7,743 bases of DNA, taken from Hyphomicrobiales bacterium. Its GTDB lineage: Bacteria; Pseudomonadota; Alphaproteobacteria; Rhizobiales; Aestuariivirgaceae. Below, piece after piece: positions 6,411 to 7,743 of the stretch. The position numbers and the translations under genes are program-made. Under the pieces are notes generated by a model. It worked only from the letters and a program-made list of their open reading frames with translations, did no database searches and was not told the DNA's origin. Positions within the stretch are counted from its first letter, which is position 1. Each line of letters starts with the position of its first letter. The stretch covers positions 1 through 7,743 of the forward strand of contig JANYGE010000303.1 in assembly GCA_025362535.1 (NCBI GenBank). Reading direction: 5' to 3'.

Positions 6411-6434
6411 AAGCCTCAATTCTAACCAAGGCTT
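6411..6434 (+). promoter_or_regulatory. Short inverted repeat in the fabA leader
   Basis: AAGCCT (6411-6416) and AGGCTT (6429-6434) form a perfect 6-bp inverted repeat with a 12-base loop, ending 10 bases before the fabA ATG. The only ribosome-binding-like sequence near that ATG, AAGG (6428-6431), lies in the right arm. The repeat could be an operator or a weak hairpin limiting translation, but six base pairs also occur by chance. The rest of the 102-base gap (6343-6444) shows no clear terminator for the porin gene and no clear promoter. Confidence 0.25.
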
Positions 6435-6444
6435 TGCGACCTAC

Positions 6445-6951
6445 ATGACTGACCGGAAATCCAGCTTTCTTTATGATGAACTTCTCGCCTGTGGGCGCGG
6501 CGAACTTTTTGGGCCGGGCAATGCGCAATTGCCGCTGCCGCCCATGCTGATGTTTGATCGCATCACGCAAGTGGAGGAAAAAGGCGGTGCTGCTGGCCTT
6601 GGCAAGATTGTGGCTGAGTTTGATATTAAGCCAGACTTATGGTTTTTCCCCTGCCACTTCCAAGGTGATCCGGTGATGCCGGGATGTTTGGGCCTTGATG
6701 CATTGTGGCAGCTCACCGGATTCTTTCTGGGTTGGCTCGGTGAGCCCGGCCGTGGTCGTGCTTTAGGGGTGGGTGAGGTGAAATTTTCTGGCATGGTCAC
6801 CCCCGCCATAAAAAAGGTGACTTATGAAGTTGAAGTCACGCGGCTCATCTTGCGCAAACTGAAACTCGCCGTGGCCAATGGCGTGATGAAGGCGGATGGT
6901 GAAGTGATTTATAATGTGACCGATATGAAGGTCGGTCTGTTCCAATCTTAG
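6445..6951 (+). CDS. fabA: 3-hydroxydecanoyl-ACP dehydratase/isomerase FabA
   Basis: Cytosolic type II fatty acid synthesis enzyme. It dehydrates 3-hydroxydecanoyl-ACP and isomerises trans-2- to cis-3-decenoyl-ACP, the branch point to unsaturated fatty acids. The 168-residue protein (E. coli about 172) has the single hot-dog fold sequence throughout: PPMLMFDRI (32-40), then the catalytic H71 in [19 protein letters not shown] with D85, corresponding to E. coli H70 and D84. [22 protein letters not shown] and the C-terminal DMKVGLFQ complete the family match. The [11 protein letters not shown] form is diagnostic for FabA rather than FabZ, and the following fabB agrees. ATG 6445 fits the family N-terminus and no in-frame start lies just upstream; its ribosome-binding site is weak. 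The TAG stop overlaps the fabB ribosome-binding site. Confidence 0.97.
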   Translation: MTDRKSSFLYDELLACGRGELFGPGNAQLPLPPMLMFDRITQVEEKGGAAGLGKIVAEFDIKPDLWFFPCHFQGDPVMPGCLGLDALWQLTGFFLGWLGEPGRGRALGVGEVKFSGMVTPAIKKVTYEVEVTRLILRKLKLAVANGVMKADGEVIYNVTDMKVGLFQS

Positions 6952-6960
6952 GAGTATAAG

Positions 6961-7743
6961 ATGCGTCGTGTCGTTATCACCGGAATGGGTATTATCTCCA
7001 GTATTGGTAATGGGGCCCAGGAGGTTACAAGCAGTTTGCGCGAAGCCAAATCGGGCATTGTGCGGGCTGATAAATATGCTGAGCTTGGGTTTCGCTGCCA
7101 AGTGCATGGCGCACCCAATTTTGATTCCGAATTGGTGGATCGCCGGGCGCGCCGCTTCATGGGGGATGGTGGCATTTGGAACTATGCAGCCATGCAACAA
7201 GCTATCGCCGATGCCGGACTTGAAGAGTCTGATGTAAAGAATGAGCGCACGGGGATCATTATGGGTTCTGGTGGCCCATCGACAAAAACCATTGTGGCTG
7301 CTGCCGATATCACGCGGGAAAAAGGCCCCAAGCGCGTTGGCCCCTTTGCGGTTCCGCCCTCCATGTCGTCGGCGCACTCTGCTGTGCTCGCCACACCATT
7401 TGGCATTCGCGGCGTGAATTATACAATCTCATCAGCCTGTGCCACATCCGCCCATTGCATTGGCAATGCCACTGAAATGATTCAATGGGGCAAGCAAGAT
7501 GTGATGTTTGCAGGGGGTGGTGAAGAATTAGATTGGACACTTTCCGTGCTGTTCGATGCCATGGGAGCCATGTCTTCAAAATATAATGACACGCCAGCAA
7601 CTGCATCGCGCGCTTACGATAAAAACCGCGATGGTTTTGTGATTGCGGGTGGGGCTGGTGTTTTAGTCTTGGAAGAGCTTGAACATGCCAAGGCCCGGGG
7701 TGCTAAAATCTATGGCGAGATGGTGGGCTATGGCGCCACCAGA
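6961..7743 (+). CDS. fabB: Beta-ketoacyl-ACP synthase I FabB (partial, 3' end outside window)
   Basis: Condensing enzyme that elongates the cis-3-decenoyl-ACP made by FabA, keeping the double bond for unsaturated fatty acids. 261 codons are visible up to the right edge, out of about 405 in the family. It opens with [16 protein letters not shown], and the nucleophile is C160 in [14 protein letters not shown], the FabB (KAS I) form of the motif. [21 protein letters not shown], and the later [17 protein letters not shown] (about 222-238) also match. The two catalytic histidines and the conserved lysine lie beyond the window. An AGGAG site (6950-6954) overlaps the fabA stop and is 6 nt before the ATG, so the two genes form one operon 9 nt apart. 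Rhizobiales often carry fabI next, which cannot be checked here. Confidence 0.96.
   Translation, partial: MRRVVITGMGIISSIGNGAQEVTSSLREAKSGIVRADKYAELGFRCQVHGAPNFDSELVDRRARRFMGDGGIWNYAAMQQAIADAGLEESDVKNERTGIIMGSGGPSTKTIVAAADITREKGPKRVGPFAVPPSMSSAHSAVLATPFGIRGVNYTISSACATSAHCIGNATEMIQWGKQDVMFAGGGEELDWTLSVLFDAMGAMSSKYNDTPATASRAYDKNRDGFVIAGGAGVLVLEELEHAKARGAKIYGEMVGYGATR

Overview
The window looks like a chromosomal segment of an alphaproteobacterium, most likely of the order Hyphomicrobiales (Rhizobiales). Three things point that way: the fabA-fabB pair with its 9-nt spacing, a bacterial SH3-domain protein of the type common in that order, and a palindromic repeat whose arms (GGCCCTTCGGGCC plus CCTTCTCCAC/GTGGAGAAGG) resemble repeats I know from Rhizobiales genomes. 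The assignment rests on recalled family resemblance, not on a database search. There is no gene-free stretch longer than about 100 bases.

Positions 1-4736, all minus strand, read right to left: a NudK-type Nudix hydrolase (4158-4736), then after 87 bases a compact transport operon. This encodes a periplasmic solute-binding protein (YnjB-like, 2877-4070), a fused two-module permease (YnjC-like, 1135-2874), an ATPase (YnjD-like, 518-1138) and a CDP-alcohol phosphatidyltransferase (YnjF-like, 1-525, cut by the window edge). The last three are joined by a 2-nt gap or by overlaps of 4 and 8 nt, so they are probably translationally coupled. The order matches the E. coli ynjBCD(E)F locus, without the sulfurtransferase gene ynjE. 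The transported substrate is unknown. The constant company of a phosphatidyltransferase suggests, as inference only, a link with a phospholipid head group or another membrane-lipid precursor.

The most unusual item is inside the permease gene. A composite inverted repeat of about 125 bases (1892-2016) sits in the coding sequence without breaking it and adds roughly 42 residues to the cytoplasmic linker between the two membrane modules. It resembles the in-gene palindromic elements known from Rickettsia, but in a sequence family normally expected between genes.

Positions 4737-7743, all plus strand: a membrane-anchored or exported protein with two SH3-like domains (4810-5430), a TorF-like outer-membrane beta-barrel protein (5500-6342), then the fabA-fabB pair for anaerobic-type unsaturated fatty acid synthesis (6445-6951 and 6961 to the right edge). 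FabA isomerises the C10 intermediate and FabB elongates it. Several genes here concern the envelope (fatty acids, phosphatidyltransferase, porin, SH3 protein), but apart from the two operons there is no direct evidence that they work together.
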